A stretch of DNA of 64,000 nucleotides, from NCBI RefSeq assembly GCF_020166395.1, contig NZ_JAIQXU010000007.1, positions 86,321 through 150,320 on the forward strand. Direction: 5' to 3'. The position numbers and the translations under genes were made by a program. The notes under the pieces are model-generated. The model was not told the DNA's origin and made no database searches. It saw only the letters and a list, made by a program, of their open reading frames with translations. The DNA is from Deinococcus betulae. GTDB taxonomy: Bacteria > Deinococcota > Deinococci > Deinococcales > Deinococcaceae. This document shows, in pieces, positions 61,722 through 64,000 of this stretch; positions within the stretch are counted from its first letter, which is position 1; every line of letters begins with the position of its first letter.

Positions 61722-62162
61722 ATGCCGTACGTCAAATTGAGTGACCAGATCGAGAAGCTGACCAACGCGCAGCGCAGCGACGCCTTTATCAAGCAGTTCC
61801 GTGACGCCGTGCGTGAAGGCAAGATTGACGCGGCGGATCTGCCCAGCCGCTTTGAATTGCCCAAGCAATTCACCCGCCGGGGCAGTGATGAGACGTACAG
61901 CAAGACCGTGAAGGATATGGTCTTTGACCACACCCCCGAGTTTGATGCCTGGTTTGACGAGACCAATAAAGGCCTGACGGGCGGGCGTAAGGGCAGCAAG
62001 CCGAAAGCGACGCTGGAGAACATTGAAGCGGGCTTGGTGGACTTCAAAGAGCTGGCCGCAGCAACCCGCGCCAAGATTGAAGCCAGCTATAGCAAGGGTC
62101 AAGCACTCGGCAAGAGCCGCGCCACTGGCGCCAAGAAGCCTGGCCGCAAAGCCAAGAAGTAA
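61722..62162 (+). CDS. Basic-tailed conserved protein, copy 2
   Basis: A 146-residue protein nearly identical to the 29782-30222 product: YVKLSDQIEKLTNAQRSDAF, FDHTPEFDAWFDETNKGL, and the tail GAKKPGRKAKK. Coding DNA and terminator arms are also alike. Its presence in both inserted regions suggests it is a standard cargo gene of these elements. The role is unknown; DNA or RNA binding is inferred from the tail. Confidence 0.75.
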   Translation: MPYVKLSDQIEKLTNAQRSDAFIKQFRDAVREGKIDAADLPSRFELPKQFTRRGSDETYSKTVKDMVFDHTPEFDAWFDETNKGLTGGRKGSKPKATLENIEAGLVDFKELAAATRAKIEASYSKGQALGKSRATGAKKPGRKAKK

Positions 62163-62180
62163 CCCGTTCTGAATGATGGA

Positions 62181-62207
62181 GGCCCCCAGATTTGGGGGCC
62201 ATTTTTT
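62181..62207 (+). terminator. Terminator of basic-tailed protein copy 2
   Basis: GGCCCCC/GGGGGCC stem, 6-nt loop, then A and six T's. The counterpart of 30241-30266. Confidence 0.85.
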
Positions 62208-62261
62208 GCCTTCACGTGTCTTCTGAAGAGGGCGCCCCTCACCCAGGAGGCCTGCTCCGCT

Positions 62262-62606
62262 TTACCGACGCTCTGGCGTTCTTGAGAGCCGGAAGGCAGC
62301 GCCAGCGGTGAGTACGGCCAGCAGCAACGGTCCAAACGTCTTCATTGGATCGTGGATCAGGATGCCAATGATCGTGTCCCCCAGTTGTACGCCGGTCATC
62401 ACGAGCGCCAGCAGAATCAACGCTGGGCGTGACCGCCACACGAAGAGCGCGACGGCCAAGAGGGCCAGACTGAGACTTCGTGACACCGCATACTCGGCAT
62501 TGACCTGCGCTTCTCCAACGCTGTTCAGTGCCACAAGGGAGAACCCAAGACTGGTGAGGGCATTGACTGCGGTCATCACGGCCGTGAGGAGGTAGGCGTT
62601 CACCAC
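62262..62606 (-). CDS. Small four-helix membrane protein
   Basis: A 114-residue protein starting at GTG 62606, with TAGGGT 5 nt upstream on the minus strand. Four hydrophobic helices (TAVMTAVNALTSLGFSLVAL, SLALLAVALFVW, ALILLALVMTGVQLG, GPLLLAVLTAGAAF). Similar small proteins occur widely and lack a known role. Confidence 0.6.
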   Translation of the reverse strand: MVNAYLLTAVMTAVNALTSLGFSLVALNSVGEAQVNAEYAVSRSLSLALLAVALFVWRSRPALILLALVMTGVQLGDTIIGILIHDPMKTFGPLLLAVLTAGAAFRLSRTPERR

Positions 62607-62676
62607 ATGACCCTACTGCACGGCATCTCCTGATCCCCAGAGGTCCTCTTTCTGTCCGTTTCCCGTGCATGGATCA

Positions 62677-62714
62677 CCTCCGAAGGGGAATGAAAAACCG
62701 CCCACGGGGGGCGG
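62677..62714. repeat. Right copy of the 38-bp perfect direct repeat
   Basis: Identical to 53993-54030, 8.7 kb away. Here it also contains a minus-strand terminator and a GGAGG site 9 nt before an ATG at 62670 that opens no convincing gene. Confidence 0.85.
62693..62714 (-). terminator. Terminator of the PKD lipoprotein gene
   Basis: Minus-strand CCGCCC/GGGCGG stem followed by five T's. Confidence 0.75.
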
Positions 62715-62747
62715 CTGGTTTGAAAGCAGGAGATTTGACTTCTCAGC

Positions 62748-63671
62748 TCAGTTGATCGTGAATCCCAGGTCGTCTACAAAGAAATGTTTGTATTGATTGG
62801 TACCAGCGATAGAAATGTAGCTCACGTTATTCCAAGCCACTGTATTGGTCGCCACTGGCTGCTGATTGGCAGCCGAGTTGGAAAACGTTGTTGTTCCAAT
62901 AACATTTCCACTCACACCGTAAGCAGTCAACGTTGTTGGTTCTGCTGACTCCCAATTTCCCGCGCTGATGCTGGCGACGTTAAATGTATTTCCGTTCTCT
63001 GTGCGAATGCGCATAGGTCCGGCGGTCAAATAGCCCGCGATAGCCTTATGACCATCTGGAAACACTTTGAAACCACTTGCGTTATTTTCAACAAGATAGT
63101 GGTTGTTATCGCTCGTCTCAAGACGAAGCCCCAAGTCAGTGGTCACAGTTCTGGCTAGATACTGGTAAAAAGTATTGCTGTACCCATTACGGTACTGGAA
63201 GGCAAGGCTGTCAAATAGGTTTCTGGATGCGGGCACAGGGATGACAGCAGTGAACGCAGCAGTTTTAACGTCTGTCCCACACGTTAGCGTGATGGTAAAG
63301 GTTCCACTCGACGTGTAGCTGTGGTCCTTCTTCTCCGTGCTGACATCAGCTGGTGTGGGCGTCAAGACGCTTTCCGTCATGCCGTCGCCCCAGTTGACGG
63401 TGCAGGCGGTGGCCGCCGGGTAGGTGGTCTTGACGTAGGCGCGTGCAGAGCTGTCAGTGAGCTTCAGGACATTGAGATACGACTTGGAGGCAACCGCCTG
63501 GGCGCTGAGATCACTCGTCAGTCCCAGGTTTTGGAGGTCACGCAGAACAGTCGCTTCAAACGACGCCACGTAGTCCACACCAGAGATAGAAGGTTGGGCG
63601 TTCAGCTGGGGCGCAGAAGTCGTCCCGCAGGCGGCGAGCAGCAAGGGAAGCAGCAGTGCAAATCGTTTCAT
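62748..63671 (-). CDS. PKD-domain lipoprotein
   Basis: A 307-residue protein with a lipoprotein signal (MKRFALLLPLLLAAC; lipobox LAAC). Residues about 95-140 form a PKD-type beta domain (VNWGDGMTESV, then DHSYTSSGTFTITLTC). The C-terminal 150 residues look like a carbohydrate-binding beta sandwich (TTLTAYGVSGNVIGTTTFSN, then FFVDDLGFTIN). Outer-surface anchoring is likely. Probably cotranscribed with the gene to its right (28-bp gap). Confidence 0.75.
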   Translation of the reverse strand: MKRFALLLPLLLAACGTTSAPQLNAQPSISGVDYVASFEATVLRDLQNLGLTSDLSAQAVASKSYLNVLKLTDSSARAYVKTTYPAATACTVNWGDGMTESVLTPTPADVSTEKKDHSYTSSGTFTITLTCGTDVKTAAFTAVIPVPASRNLFDSLAFQYRNGYSNTFYQYLARTVTTDLGLRLETSDNNHYLVENNASGFKVFPDGHKAIAGYLTAGPMRIRTENGNTFNVASISAGNWESAEPTTLTAYGVSGNVIGTTTFSNSAANQQPVATNTVAWNNVSYISIAGTNQYKHFFVDDLGFTIN

Positions 63672-63699
63672 GGGTAGAACCTCGGAGTAGGAGAGGGGC

Positions 63700-64000
63700 T
63701 TACCAGCCGATGTAGTAATCGACCGTGGCGGTGTACAGGCCCGTGGAGGCCGTCCACTGGTGCGCGCCCGCTGTGGCCGTCAGGGCGTAGCTGTAGCGGC
63801 TGCCGTCCTCAGCGTTGCTTTCTTCTTCCGTCGGCTCAAACGCCGTGCTCAGCACGATGTTCAGCTTCTTGGTGCCGTTCAGCAGGTCCAGGCTGCCGTT
63901 GGCGTTCCACTTGGTGTCATCCCAGTAGCCCAGGAAGGGGCTGGAATCCAGGTTGCAGCGCACCAGCACGTCACCGCTGCCGGTGGCAGCCGTTGCGTTA
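63700..64000 (-). CDS. 3' part of a secreted beta-rich protein (runs off the window)
   Basis: The frame is open to the right edge; about 99 residues are visible. The pattern (DVLVRCNLDSSPFLGYWDD, then STGLYTATVDYYIGW at the end) resembles spore-coat-U/DUF4402-like secreted beta domains, where a C-terminal GxYxxTV strand closes the sandwich. The N-terminus is beyond the window, so the identity is tentative. Confidence 0.5.
   Translation of the reverse strand, partial: NATAATGSGDVLVRCNLDSSPFLGYWDDTKWNANGSLDLLNGTKKLNIVLSTAFEPTEEESNAEDGSRYSYALTATAGAHQWTASTGLYTATVDYYIGW

Noticed and set aside
62239..62670. 143-codon frame starting at the ATG after the right 38-bp repeat
   Set aside because: Start context is good, but the sequence is Arg/Gly/Cys-rich without pattern and overlaps the membrane protein gene at 62262-62606 in another frame.

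Overview
The window reads as a chromosome segment of a Deinococcus-type bacterium. The coding is GC-rich, many start codons lie only 5-9 nt after a TAnnnT -10 box (leaderless mRNAs, known to be common in Deinococcus), and the lon gene has an HspR/HAIR operator over its promoter. Assignments rest on motifs recognised by eye. No database search was possible.

Positions 1-13,080 are ordinary chromosome: a secreted C39-like peptidase, an esterase, Lon protease, an AlgH/YqgE protein, a tRNA-Asn, an EamA transporter, a DUF892 protein and small hypotheticals. Two minus-strand tRNA genes at 10.5-10.7 kb are abnormal. One is tRNA-His-like but has the Tyr anticodon GUA. The other has a Gln anticodon on a broken stem.

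Positions 13,085-34,855 form an integrated element (element A). It is bounded by identical 45-bp copies of the 3' half of a tRNA-Lys(UUU) gene, with a tyrosine integrase next to the right copy. Its left part holds an Xis-like protein, a primase/DUF3987 replication protein, a MazF/PemK-like toxin and a translationally coupled set of GC-rich unknowns. An AT-rich three-gene ParA cassette lies at 22.7-24.7 kb. A leftward operon of unknown genes (27.5-24.8 kb) follows a divergent repressor module. The right part carries host-like cargo (MarR/DUF1398, DUF817, a basic protein).

Neither 45-bp copy adjoins the 5' half of the tRNA. DNA to the right of 34,855 is therefore probably a second, tandem insertion whose intact tRNA lies beyond the window. 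This second region contains a rightward DUF3560 operon under its own repressor, an unknown two-gene operon with a dense array of palindromes, and a leftward tail-phage cluster: early genes (59.1-56.1 kb), cargo genes (55.9-54.1 kb), tape measure, tail tip, SGNH/LamG fibre, holins, GH19 endolysin and lipoprotein, ending at a terminator near 39.4 kb. No terminase, portal, capsid or tail-tube gene was recognised. Upstream lie an AT-rich orphan RelA/SpoT synthetase, membrane proteins, a second copy of the basic protein of element A, and secreted proteins that run off the right edge.

The strongest unifying signal is a module present three times (28.1, 36.1 and 59.2 kb): a small HTH repressor divergent from a gene of one uncharacterised protein family, with promoters and palindromes between them. 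In each case that family gene is the first gene of the operon leading away from the repressor. Other candidates for undescribed systems are the ParA cassette, the two-gene palindrome-controlled operon, the AT-rich gene inside the late operon, and the RelA/SpoT gene.
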